Of a stretch of 64,000 nt of DNA, positions 1-12,200 are shown in pieces. Origin of the DNA: Saccopteryx bilineata (taxonomy: Eukaryota > Chordata > Mammalia > Chiroptera > Emballonuridae); the NCBI RefSeq assembly GCF_036850765.1, contig NC_089490.1:387948558-388012557 (forward strand), given 5' to 3'. Under the pieces are notes generated by a model. It saw nothing but the letters and a program-made list of their open reading frames with translations. It had not been told where the DNA came from and searched no databases. Both the position numbers and the translations under genes were made by a program. Every line of letters starts with the position of its first letter. Positions within the stretch are counted from its first letter, which is position 1.

Positions 1-1723
1 CCATCTCCCAGAACCTGAATGTCCCCACTGCATCCAGAAGGGCTTTCCAGCTGTGCCCAGCTGCACCTGTCTTCCCTGGGCCCTGCTGATTTAGAATGTC
101 TGCTCCTGTCCTTACACCTACCTTTCCCCAGATCACCAGGTTGTCAATCAGGGAACCCACCCCACCCTCCAGGCCTCAGCAGGGGTGAAGGACAGGGCAG
201 GATCAGAAGGTGTCCGCACCTCACCCTCCGTTGTCCCTCCCAGCCCTGAACTCAGTACCTCGTCCTGCTTCAGCTACACTTCGCTGTTGGGCATCACACT
301 GGACTTGGACTCATGTTCTGAGGCCAGATCCTGTTCCTGACACTCAGAGTGACCTCCACTGTTCTCGCTCATGCCCAAGTTTAAATTACCCAGGTTGCCT
401 CGCCTTCAGTGCCTGGACCGTGGCAAGTGAAAGTCTCTGCAAGAGGACGCAGAACCTTCGTTCCCAGAGGCCTTTGCAAAAGGGCTGTCAGTTCAAAGGC
501 GGGAACAGAGACTCATTGCCTGCGTCTGGGTTGAGCACTTTCTGTGACTTGAGCCCAGCCCAGGGCCATGTGGGGGATGAGAGCCATGGACTGTGGTCAC
601 TCTGGGGATCAGCAGGCCTAGAGTCCCGGAGGCAACATCTCAGGAGGCAAGCCTGGGTGTCGGTTCTGGTTCTGGGACCTTTCTAACCCACTGGAGACTT
701 AGTTTTCTCATCTGTGGCAGGAGAATGAGAAGCCCTGCTTTGTTACAGCAATTCCTCCAACTTACTGGGTTACTTTGGGCCAGTGAATCCATATCTCTGA
801 GCCTCAATTTCCTCACTTGTGAAGCAGAAGTGCCCATCTTTTGGGGTGGTCGGGAAGGTTCAGTGACATATGTAAAGTGACTTCTGAAGTCAAAATAAAT
901 TAAGATGTCAGTCTTAGGTGACTGTCTGGAGTGGTGGGACAAGCAGCGGGCTTAAAATTAGGAGCTCTTGGTTCCGGCCCGCTGTGTGACTTTGGACAAG
1001 ACCCTGCCACCCTCTGGGTCTCAGTGTCCCAATGTGAAAAGAGGGTGTTGGAGTCATTCCTCATAAAGGCGCTTTCTTCTTTGAAGATTCTCTGATGGAA
1101 ACAGCCCATGGGAGAGAGGGCTGGTGGCAGGGACTCAGTGCCCAAGGACTGGCTCAACTCCTAGACCGGGGACATGTCCTCCCAGGTCGTGCCCTACCCT
1201 CTCAACATTCATAATTCAGCGAGTCTGGGGACTGGGGAGGCTGTCATTTAGGGTCCCATTGGATCCAAGGCAGGTTGCCTGGCACCGTTAACCCTCAAGG
1301 CGATGCCACCAGGAGCCTAATTAGAGTTTTATCCCCCGCTCAGTTGTGTCCGTGTCCCTGTGTGTGGTCGCTCGTGCACACCAGGATTTAGGCCCAATTG
1401 CTTGTTTACTAGACAACTCGGCTCAGGGTGAGGCCCAGCAAGCACAGCCAGAGAGCAGATAAGTCCTCCCCCCTTGGCTTTGAACCTGATGGCAAGGCTC
1501 TGCTATTCTGACCAGCCTCCTCGCCCCTCGTGATGAAGGAGAATGTGGGAGTCAGGCAGGCCTGGGTGTCGGTTCTGGTTCTGGGACCTCTCTAACCCAC
1601 TGGAGACTTAGTTTTCTCATCTGTAAAAAGGAATAATGGTAATATCTATGTTGCAGAGTTTTTAAGATGGTTACAGGTAACTACCACATGCAAAGCATTA
1701 TCACAGGGCCCGATGACTCTTGG

Positions 1724-2072
1724 CCCTGCCCTGTCCTCCCTACACACTGGCCCCGCCCTGTCCTCCCTCCACATTGGCCCCGCCCTGTCCTCCCTACACA
1801 TTGGCCCCGCCCTGTCCTCCCTACACATTGGCCCCACCTGTCCTCCCTACACATTGGCCCCGCCCTGTCCTCCCTCCACATTGGCCCCACCTGTCCTCCC
1901 TACACACTGGCCCCGCCCTGTCCTCCCTACACATTGGCCCCGCCCTGGCCTCCCTCCACACTGGCCCCGCCCTGTCCTCCCTCCACACTGGCCCCGCCCT
2001 GTCCTCCCTACACACTGGCCCCGCCCTGTCCTCCCTACACATTGGCCCTGCCCTGTCCTCCCTACACATTGG
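1724..2072. repeat. 27-bp minisatellite, 13 copies
   Basis: The unit is CCCCGCCC, TGTCCTCCCTACACAYTGG in order. Eleven copies are 27 bp and two are 26 bp (CCCCACC variant). On the minus strand most units read GGGCGGGGCCA(A/G)TGTG, a GC box abutting a CCAAT box. The ORFs running through it are repeat artefacts. Confidence 0.95.
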
Positions 2073-3064
2073 CCGCCCAGCTTCCAGGCTTCCCCTCCCG
2101 CACTCAGAGCACTTGGCCAATGTGGCTGTTAACACTCCAAGTGTTAGGTTATTGATTCTCCCAGGACTTGAGTGAGTGCTTGGTCTCCGGGCCTTGGACC
2201 ATGCCCAGGGCTAGCACTCGTAGGGGTCCGGCACACGCAGGAAGGAACAGGCTGTGCAGCCACTAAAGTGCTGTGTCTGCCATCATCTCCTTCACCTCTC
2301 TCGGTGACCCTGGGAGTTAGAGGATCCCCACAGCACAGAGGAGGAAACCTGTGCTCAGGAGCTGGGGAGGGCGGCCCAGGTTTCGCAGCTTGTCAGGACA
2401 GACGCTCTGCTGATTGGAACCCGGGTTTTTGGAGGTTGAAGCTGCTCCTACACCACAGCGCCCTCACCTGGCAGGGGCGTCTACAGGACATTTTTCACTG
2501 TCCAGCAACCCAGACCTGCATCCGCTTCCTCTGATAGGGGCTTCTTCATCGCTCATGCCCACCTGCCTCCTTTTCTCTCTCTCCAGAAAGCATGCCCAGG
2601 GGCTGGGGCAGTGAAAGTAGAAGGAGTGATTTATGAACTGAGTTGTTCTTCTTTATCAAGGAACCCCTCCAGGGCCCGCTCTGTGCAGATGGGAACGAGG
2701 CGCCATCTGGGGCGGTGGGAGGGGCAAGATTAACAAAGCTGGCTGGCCCTGGCAGGGGCCTGCAGAGGAGAACCCCTAGGCATCGCGTGACCTCGCCCTG
2801 CCTCTGCCCGCCCGTCGCTGGGCCTCAGGGCTCCCATCTGTCAAGGGATGGCAGGATTGGGTCATCCCCCAGAGGCCTCTAGCTGGCACAAGGGAGGATG
2901 CTAGCTGGCTCCCTGGCAGTCTGCCTTTTTAAAGCCAGATTCAGAGCAGAGCAGCCTTGGGTTGAAGCCTTCGGGGACTGAGGCAAAGCACTTCCTCTTT
3001 CTGGTGTCCTCTCTGGGACCGCGTCCACAGACTGGGGCTTTGTCGGGAATTCAGGTTTGGAGTC

Positions 3065-3280
3065 CATCGAACTTGGGCCTGAATCATGGTCATGTCTTAC
3101 TCACCATGCAACTAAAGTGAAGCCAGTTAAATACATTCTCTGAGCCTCAGTTGCCTCATCTGTATACTGAGGTAATGTACCCACCTCCTGGGTGAGGATT
3201 AAATAAGGGAACCCAGGAGACATGCTTAGCATAGTCTGGTTCATGGTAAATGCTCAATACTGGTAGTTATTATTAGGTCC
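3065..3280 (+). repeat. MIR element
   Basis: It contains the core TCTGAGCCTCAGTTGCCTCA followed by TCTGTA, then the ATTAAATAAGGG and ATGGTAAATGCTCAATA tail segments of MIR. It is an ancient tRNA-derived SINE fragment. Confidence 0.85.
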
Positions 3281-4689
3281 AGTTATCCCAACACTATAAA
3301 AATTAATCTGAGTTTGAGGCCATTTAGGGGAAAGATGTTTCTCTCCATCCTGAGTAAGCCATATGTCCATGGTTTTCTCCCATGCTCACCTCCACGGACG
3401 CTGGTGAATGTGGTTTGATTATCCACTTCCAATATATGATGATGCTGGCATAATAGCTGCCCAAACATTTCCAAGGGTTTTGGCTTCAAAACCGAGAATC
3501 ACGGTTTTCAAAGAAGAGCCTCGCATCGCAGGGAGGATAGTGACTTTCTATCCTCAAGGGGGCTGGCCAGGCAGGTGCTGTCCAGGCTGTGCAGAAGCAG
3601 CAGAGAGGGACGGACGTGCATGGGAGAAGAGTCTGAAGTGGCACCGGAGACCCAGCAATCCTCCCCTCTGTCCCCCTGGGGACGCCCACCGCAGCCCAAG
3701 TTCCCCGAAGCCTCGGCTGTTTCCTGGAACTTGTTCTCGGCAGGACCCGGCTGCAGAATTCCCCACACATGTGGCAGAGCAGGGCTCTCCAGGGGGGCCC
3801 ATTGGCCTGCGGAAACCAAACCTTTGTTTCTGTTGCTGGGAGTTGACTTTCCAAAGGATCCTTCTGGCCAATCCTTATGCAAAGCTAACGAACCCTTTGC
3901 AACACCAAGTTTCTGTCTCCTGGGAGCCAGGGTTCCTGGGGAGGGCATTTGATGAACAGGGCCCCGCTGGCCTTCTCTGCTGAGGCATCGCTGCAGGTGC
4001 CCAGGTGGCATCCAGCTGGCATCCAGGTGTATGGCCCCCCAGGCCCCTTGTCTCCTCCCAGATCATCAGCCACATGCAGTAAGGCTGCATAGATGACGCC
4101 GTGACAGAAACGGCAAGTCTTTTGAAGACATGGTGCCCCACACAGCCCCGGCAAGGGCACCCGGAGCTGCCATCTGGGCAGAAGGCGGGCACCCCGTGCA
4201 GGCCTCCCCAGCTGGAGGGACCCAGGTGCTGAGGCTCTTCATTAGCCCTAATGGGCCCAGATTAGCAAGGCACTTGCTTTGAGTGTGTGTCTGGATGGTG
4301 GGTTTTCATAAACAGCTTCTTGAACGTGCCTGTTTCTTAATGACTTCCTATAGTGATTGAATATTTTCTCTTATATGACAAGCTGGGCCAATAAAAGAAA
4401 GAAATCTACAGCAGCCCCTCTGACCGGGAGACTCCGTCCTGCTGACGCCCAAAGAACTGCCCAGGTGACAGGTCAGCGATTGCCTCCCTCACTCTGTGCC
4501 CCTCTGCCCCATCCCCGGCACCACCGCCTGTCCCCCTCAGTTCTTACTGCCTGTCTCTTCCTGTTCACTTCTCATTGTCACCCTCTCTTTTCTTTTCTTC
4601 CTCCATCTTTCTCTCTTTCTGACTTGTCTTTGTCTATTTCTCTGATTTCTGACTCTCTATTGTCCTCCATCTCTATTTTCTCTGTTCCC

Positions 4690-4830
4690 ACTGTTCACTC
4701 ATCCATCCATCCATTCATTCAGACATACTCATTGAGGACCTACCATGTGCCAGGCGCTGCTCTAGACTCAAGGAGCACGGCAGCAGACAGAGCAGGTGCC
4801 TGCCTTTATGGAGCATGCGTCCTATCAGAG
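4690..4830 (+). repeat. L2 LINE 3' fragment
   Basis: The phrase CATTCAGACATACTCATTGA, then GACCTACCATGTGCCAGGCG and CTGCTCTAGACTC, matches the common L2 3' end, followed by a TTTATGGAGC segment. It is preceded by a CT-rich low-complexity tract (about 4555-4690). Confidence 0.7.
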
Positions 4831-6734
4831 GACGATGAGTGCGGCCGCAACACCGAGCGTGTAGCATGTCCGCGGGCACTGGCCGGGGCTTTGGGGAATG
4901 GGGCTCTGGTTTCAGACCCCTCACTAAATGGTTTTGCAACTTGGCCAGACTCTCTTTCCCTTTCTCAGCCTCACTTTCCTCATTTCCAAAGTGAGGGTGT
5001 TGGGCCAGATCAGTCAGTGCTGCCCTGACTATTTATGACCAAGGACTTCTCTTATTGAAATGCTGGTGACATATGTTATACGAGGGCTGGGCTCTCATCA
5101 GCACTTACACAAACAGTAGTGTCAAATACAAGTTTCCCTTCAACCTCCTTAAAGCTCCTAAGCTTTTTTTGGTTTTTTTGGGGGGGTATTTTTGGTTCGT
5201 TTCTTTAATACAAGAAACAATTGGTTGCATCTTGGGGCGGGGAACACCCAGCTGCACGTCTGCAAACCCTCACTTGGCCGGGTGCAGGGACGCTGTGACA
5301 GGAACCGGCACCTCGAGACCGTGAGACACACAGCTGTGGGTCCAGGGCTCACACCCAGGCTCACCCTGGGGCAGACGCCCGCACGGAAGGACAGCCAAAC
5401 CGGAACCTCAGCTGCTCTCCCGCACGCTTTCCCCACGTAGGTGGGGAGTTGAACTCACAGGAAGTCAAGTGTGTCTGGGAGGCTGATCCTGCATTACATC
5501 CCTCTGAGCCCCAAGATGGAAAGGATTTTATCTTCCGAACAGGGCTGTCTTTACAAAATCACTTATTAAGTATATGTGAAAGTGGCTCCTTAATTTCCGT
5601 AATGTAAAGTCATATATACCTGGTAGCCGGAGCTTCTGAGTAACCCAAGAAACAGCCCCCACCCCCGCCCCCACCCCACCGCCAGCGTTGTTTAATTGCT
5701 CTAAAGCCCAAGACACTGCCTGGCCAATGGTGAGGGGATGATTTCTGAGATCTTATTTGCTATCCTGAAAATAGCATTAGGGGATAGTGGGTCCCGGCGA
5801 ACCCAGTTTGAGAACACTGCACACACTCACTCTCCCTGCTCAGAAATCCTCCTCGCCTCTCCTGACACAGAGAACTACAGCTCGTGTAGCTGGTCGGTGT
5901 GTGTGTGTGGGCGTGTGTGTGTGTGGGGGGACAGGTAGAGCAACTGCCTCGTGGCTGGGCAGCAGGGAGGAAGAAGGGGCCGAGTTATTGTATGTCAGCG
6001 GTGGTGTGAGAAACTCTGCATACATTAGCACTTAATTCTCGGTCCCTACAGTTTCCTGAGGTCAGCATTCCTGGCCCCATTCTGCAGACAGGAAAGCGGA
6101 GGCCCAGAGAGGTTGATTGTCCTAGGAGGCAGGAGAGCCAGAGCTGCTGACTCTGCAGTCCCCGCCCACACCAATACTTTCCCCTTGGGGTTCCTGTTGG
6201 CCCTGGAAAGGGGAAGTCTCAGTGGGCCTCTTGCCTCTGGTCCCAGGGAGGGCGTGCCATTCTCCTGTAGCACAGAGGCCCCCAGTCTCCTTTATAAATG
6301 TCTTTTCAACAACTAAGCCCTTGGGCCTCATGGTCTCAAGTGTCTTCTCAGTCCACCTTCCAGAGACTGTCTGTGTTCCCACTCTCCTTAAAGGAAAATT
6401 AGGGAACTATGTGATGATACTAACTTCCAAAAGGCTGTGTGGGTGGGTGGAGCCAAGAGGCAGATCCAAGTAGGAATTGGAGATTTCATGTGTCTGTCAT
6501 CGTAGCACTCTTATCTGACCAATTGGCTGTAGAGGTGTGTCCCCATGATCCAAAGCCCTTTGTAGGGAACCAGCAGGCTGGCATTGGTCTTTTGACCAAC
6601 CTAGCAGTGGATAATTTCCCAGGAGATTGCTTCCCCTGAACAGTGGGAAATAAATTGGCATAGGAGGTATGAAGACGGGCTTGAATTTTGGAGGATGGAT
6701 GCATGGGGTAAAGAATTAGCATTCACTAAAGATG

Positions 6735-7385
6735 ATGATTTAGAGTTGAGATTCTAGATTAAGACAGACCTAGGTTCAAAGCCTGGCTTAGGTACTTCTA
6801 TGCTGTGTGATCTCAGATAAGTGATTCCACCTCTCTGAGCCTCAATTCTTTCACCTGAAAAATGGAGACGGGCCCTGGCCATTTGCCTCAGGGGTAGAGC
6901 GTTGACCCGGCGTGGAAGTCCCGGGTTCAATTCCCAGTCAAGGCATATAGGAGAAGTGCCCATCTGCTTCTCCACCCTTCCCCCTCTCCTTTCTCTCTCT
7001 CTCTCTTTTCCCTTCCCGCAGCCAAGGCTCCATTGGAGCAAAGTTGGCCCCGGGCACTGAGGATGACTCCATGGCCTCCACCTAAGGTGCTAGAATGGCT
7101 TTGGTTGCAACTAAGCAATGGCCCCAGATGGGCTGAGCATCGCCCCCTAGTGGGCATGCCAGGTGGATCCCGGTCGGGCACATGTGGGAGTCTGTCTCTC
7201 TGCCTCCCTGCTTCTCACATCAGAAAAATACCAAAAAGAGAAACAAACAAATAAAATGGAGATGACATTACCTGTATCCTGGAGCTTTATGAAGAAGGAG
7301 ATTGTTCATGTTTCTTGGCACCTAGTAAGAACTCAAGGTATGCCAGCTGTTACTAGCTATTGCTGTTATTAGCTGCCATGTGCCA
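6735..7385 (+). repeat. MIR element split by a SINE
   Basis: MIR sequence (CTGTGTGATCTCAGATAAGT, CTCTGAGCCTCAATTCTTTC) runs to 6870 and resumes at 7253 with ATTACCTGTATCC and CACCTAGTAAGAACTCAA. The SINE at 6871-7252 inserted into it, so the SINE is the younger element. Confidence 0.8.
6871..7252 (+). mobile_element. Bat tRNA-derived SINE (long Rhin-type)
   Basis: A tRNA-like head (GGCCCTGGCC...GGTAGAGCG...GGGTTCAATTCCC, box A and box B) is followed by a CT-rich linker and a tail ending in A-rich sequence. It is flanked by target duplications AAAATGGAGACG (6859-6870) and AAAATGGAGATG (7253-7264). It carries a CTCF-like core CGCCCCCTAGTGGGC near 7141-7155. Confidence 0.9.
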
Positions 7386-8734
7386 AGCCGGTGCTTGGTA
7401 TTTTTCATGCATAATCAGGAAGGCATTATTTTAACACTAATTTAAATACAAGGAAACTCAGATGCATGCAGTCTGAAACTTGCCCCGAGCCACCAGCTAA
7501 GTGTACTAGCTCTGGGATTTGACCCGCTGTCAGACACAAAGCCCTCTTTCGAGTCACCCACCCTGCCCTGGAGCTGGAACCCAGGTCCCCATATCTCTAT
7601 CTACCTTCCAGCTCGCAGCACCTGATTTTCTACCTGCCTCCCTTTTGAGGTTGTCGGAGCCTCTTCCCAGGAGACACGTGTCCTTTTATTGCATTCGTCT
7701 GGGAGTCCAGCACTCCACAAGCCGCCCATTCATTGTGATCTCTAATGAATCTGGGACATAATAAATACAGGTAGCCCGTTTATGAGCTGCCATATTTATT
7801 ATGCCCCTTAATTGCTAAATTGCTGGAGCCCACTGAAAACCGGATCTTACCCTGGAGAGCAGCTTTGGGCAGAGGGGAGGAACTCCAGAGCTGGCCTCCT
7901 CTGCTACTTCCTGGCATCTTCCTGGGGCCTGCCTCCCTTCTGTCCTCCAAGGGCCGTCCAAGTCTGAGCCTGGCAGAGGAAGACCCTGGGCTTGGGGATG
8001 ATGGTCCAGATGTTTACCACCTGGGGGGCACTAGCATGGACCAGTCAGAAGACACGCTAACTACACAGCAAGCCAGCTGTTCCCCTAGGTCCCCACTGAA
8101 TCTCAGCTCTCCCACTGGCTGCCAAGAATAGGGGGCCTGGAGCAAGGCCAAGGGCAGGTCCTCCTGGTCCCACCCATCTTCTCTCCGGGGCCGTCATGAA
8201 GAAAGCATGAAAACATTGAATATTGAATAGTAGTGTGTCTTGTGCACCTTGAGGTCTGGCTTGTAATAGCAGATGCTTTCTGCTTCTCTTGGGGACGGGA
8301 AGGGCTGCATCTCATTGCTTCAATCCCTAGTGCCTGGCTTCCCGTTGGTGTACAATAAATGTTAGCTAAATAGCATTGTATTCAGTGACTTGCTACCATG
8401 GGCACACTTTCAGGTAGGGACAGGGAAGTCTCCCGGGGGAGGTGAGATGCTAGAGGTGGCGTGCTGGAGGTGGTCAGGGCATGGGGAGGGGCTGGCCCCG
8501 GGAGCAGGTCTTAGGTCTCCAGCTGGGTGCTCTCATCTCTTTTCCCTGCAACACCCCTCCTCGCTGGGCAGTCCTGCAGGCTGAAGGGCGTGTACGGCGG
8601 TGGGAAGTTTATGTCAGGCCTGGGTTCTGATCCTGATCCATGAACTTGGCAAGTCTCTCAGCCTCTGAACCTCAGTTGCTCGTCTACCAAATCGGAAGAA
8701 GGCTCACCTCAGCTATCAAGTAATATCATCACAT

Positions 8735-8960
8735 AGCATCATTGAGCCCTGGCCATGTGCTGGGTGTCATGCTAAGCATGTCATTCCATTATTTCAGTCA
8801 CCCTCACAACAGTGCTTGGGAGGAAGCTTCTGTTTTCCGCGTCCATTTTCAAGTTGGAGAGAGCAAGATTCAGAGAGGTAGAGTAATTTGCCCAAGGCCA
8901 CACAGCAAATGAATGGTAGACATGAATTTGAACTCAGGCATGCTGGTTCCCAATTCTCAC
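8735..8960 (+). repeat. MIR element
   Basis: Segments GAGCCCTGGCCATGTGCTGG, CCTCACAACAGTGCTTGGGA, GAGGTAGAGTAATTTGCCCA and AAGGCCACACAGCAAATGAA are characteristic of MIR. Another MIR piece lies just upstream (about 8600-8715). Confidence 0.8.
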
Positions 8961-9158
8961 TCCTAACTCAGGCCCCACAGGGCAAAGTGGCTTCCTTGGG
9001 AGAGGAAGTTATCAGCTTCCCTCTTCCCCCTCCCATGGCAAGAGCAGACTGGCTGCTGGGACCCCTCCATGGGGGAGGAAGGGGAGCAGGGCTTCTTACT
9101 AGGTGGGGTCCCCCAGGGGGGGTACTGAAGGGCCTTGCTGTTTTATAGGTGGAGCATC

Positions 9159-9221
9159 ATGGAAGGCGACTGTCTGAGCTGCATGAAGTATCTGATGTTT
9201 GTTTTCAATTTCTTCATATTT
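9159..9221 (+). CDS. TSPAN18: TSPAN18 coding exon 1 (residues 1-21)
   Basis: The exon begins at 9149 after a TTTATAG acceptor, giving only 10 nt of 5' UTR in this exon before the ATG at 9159. It encodes [19 protein letters not shown] plus IF, the cytosolic N terminus with C5 and C8 and the start of TM1. The donor is GTGAGT at 9222. The first intron inside the coding region is 2600 bp and carries a minus-strand SINE. Confidence 0.96.
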
Positions 9222-12200
9222 GTGAGTATCCCTGGAGCATGCCCGGGGTCTCCCTAGGCCCCTGCTGAGTGGGCAGGACCGAGGACTGCTGCTTAGAAGT
9301 AGTCATAATGGGCTGGGTCCCGGGGGCAGGAACAGGGGCCAGTGCAGGAGGCAGACCTGCCCGCCCAGCCAGGATTTTCTGGATGGGAGGCCCCCGGCAG
9401 TGCCCACCCCACTCCAAAAGGCCCACCATCCTAGGAGAGACATTCTGCATGGACCGGGGTGGTCTAGCTCCTCTGGCAAAGGGTGAAGGCCTCCGTCCTA
9501 GCCTCTGTCTTGGGATCTGACCCCTGGTGGCGATGGGAAGATGGGAGAGCGGCAGAGAGAGCCCCACCGATAGCCCAGACCCCCAGAGCATTACAGACGT
9601 CAGAGCTGCATGGGAACTTGACGGAGTTAGAGACCTCTCTGGAACTGGGAGACCTGCATTCAAAGACAAGCTGTGTATCTTACCAGCAACGTGATTTTAA
9701 TTTAATTTAATTTACTTACTTATTTATTTGTTTGTTTTATATTTTATTTATTCATTTTAGAGAGAGGGGACAGAGAAAAAGAGAGAGAGAGAGAGAAGGG
9801 GGGAGGAGCAGAAAGCATCAACTCCCATATGTGCCTTGACCAGGGAAGCCCGGGGTTTCAAACCGGCAACCTCAGCGTTCCAGGTCAACGCTTTTTACAC
9901 CAGCAACGTGATTTGAAACACACTTCACCTCCCTGAACCTCAGTCTCTTCATCCCTTAATTACCTACCTCAACAGTGATTTTTGAAAATGAAGCAAAATT
10001 AGGAAGTGCCTGCAGTGTGTCAGCACTTAATAGTTGAGCTCCGTCCCCGTCCAACCTGCGGATTCTCTCCATGAGGGACAGAGTCCTGAGTGCTCAGGTG
10101 GCCAGCTCCGTGTCCTGCAGCCCAGCCCACCCGCTGGCAGCCCACCCAGGAGAGAGCCACACTCCTGACCTCTTGAGCCCCTGAAGGCTTTCCTGACCCT
10201 ACCTGAACCTTTGACCTTAGTACAGCCAAGACCTGGATGACAAACGTCCACTACTGTCCTCCAGGATAGGGTCACTATGAAAAAGAGGCCCCTTCCTTCA
10301 AGACTGACCAGTCTGCCTCTCTCCATCATATACATATACATACATATATATATATTTCAGCAACTGTCTTAGATTACCCCCCCTCCCCCGCCCTGTAATT
10401 CTGAAGAGCAGGGAACCCAACAGATTGAATCTTAGAACCAACGTCCAGACTGGGTGACTTCAGGCAAGCCCCAGTGTCCCTCTGGAGCGGGGTCACTTGA
10501 GCAGCTCAGTCTGTGTTCAAGCCCTCCTTGAAGCAGACCTCAGCACAAATTGTCAACCCCCAAAACCTCCAACAGCCATGACAAGGGACACGGGTTTTAC
10601 TGGAGGTTGGTAGGAGACCAGTGACGGAGGGAGCCATTTGTAGCCTCTGTCGCTGGCCATCCTTGTTGGTTTCCCCTTTCTCCTCAGCTGCCTGGTCCCT
10701 GAGGCCTCTCCACCCACCCCTCCCCCGCCCCAGCTGCACCTAACGCACCATCTCCTGCCCCGAACTGTACAGCTCTTCCTCACAGCTTGCAGACCCCTCA
10801 GCCAAGCCAGAGCTCCGCAGTTTGCTCTTAGCCACCATCTGTCATTCCTCGGGTCCTCCCACCGCACAGGGATTTCAAACGCTTTACAGCCTTTGAAATC
10901 CAATGATGCCAAACTGGCTCTCCTGCAACTGATCTGCTTCCAATACTTGTCTGTGCCCAGGACAAATGGAATGGATATTTATTGAAACCTGCTAAGTGCA
11001 TTCACATCCTTTCTTCCTCAGGGCCAACTTGGGAGGTGAGAATTTGTATCTTTTTTTTTTTTTTAACCACAAAGAAGCTAAAGTTCAGAGAGGTTAAGCC
11101 ATTTATCTCAGGTCACACAGCAACACAGCCCTTTCTCTGGTCTATGCTGCTTCTCTCCAAAAGATGAGTAAGGCACGGGAAGATGGGCCATGCAAGTGAA
11201 GACATAAACACGAGGCTTTCGGGGTGCAGATTTGAGTGGGGAGCCCAACCTGACTGAGAGCTGCTGTTGGGGACCGCGGGGACAGCTTTTGTCTGTGTGT
11301 TCCTGTCCCTGGCAGGGTGCAGGCACAGTGTAGGTGCCAGTGCATGTTTACGGAGTTCAGTGAGTGTCCTTGAGGCCGGAGTCGGGGAAGCCAGGGATTC
11401 AGCCTGCTTCTGCCTCAGAATTCCTGTGTGACCTTCAGCGAGTCTTTGGCCCCCTCTGGGGCTCAGTGTGGAATCGAGGGTTGGACTAGGTGACCTCATT
11501 ATCCTGCAGCTCTGACATTTAAGGAGAATTTAAAGGTGATAAATAAACGCCACAGGATACGGTTATCAACAGGCTAAGGTGGGACCAGGGTCAAAGACTG
11601 GGCTTAGAGGATGCTTGCTGCTCGGAAGGTCAGAGAAAGTGGGAAGATCCGAAGCAGGGCCAGGCGGTGCTGGGACACGGGACCCTGCATGTGGAGTTCC
11701 TGCCCAGCTCACCGGGGCTCACGGCCTGTGCCCAGGGCCTCACTCAGGGGAGTGTGTGTGTGGAGCATCCAGTACCTAACCTCTGTTTCTTCTCCTCCCT
11801 CCGGACTGTGCCTGCGAGCAGCTGGGCGGGGCCTGTCTGCTGGGCGTCGGCATCTGGGTCATGGTGGACCCCACTGGTTTCCGAGAGATCGTGGCTGCTA
11901 ACCCCTTGCTGATCACGGGCGCCTACATCCTCCTGGCCATGGGGGGGCTGCTCTTTCTGCTCGGCTTCCTGGGCTGCTGCGGGGCCGTCCGGGAGAACAA
12001 GTGTCTGCTGCTGTTTGTGAGTACTGCCACCCCCCACCCCACCCATGGGTGCCCCGAGAGAGGGGGTGGAGGCCTTGTGCCTACAGTGCAGGGACTCACT
12101 CTGAGGTCTGAGCCAAGTAAACTGTCTCTGGAGCGGAAGGGCCACCCACCTTTCCCGATTGTACTCACAGCCCCGGCGTCTGGAGCCTGCTCTCGGTGCT

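Larger units (their letters stand above)
1..9148 (+). other. TSPAN18: TSPAN18 upstream intron/5' region
   Basis: No coding exon was recognised. The gene is known to have distant 5' UTR exons, so this is most likely intron ending at the acceptor at 9148. Contents: a 27-bp minisatellite (1724-2072), MIR and L2 remnants (for example 3065-3280, 4690-4830, 8735-8960), a SINE (6871-7252), and two AT-rich conserved-looking stretches (about 4220-4380 and 7700-7825). Confidence 0.7.
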
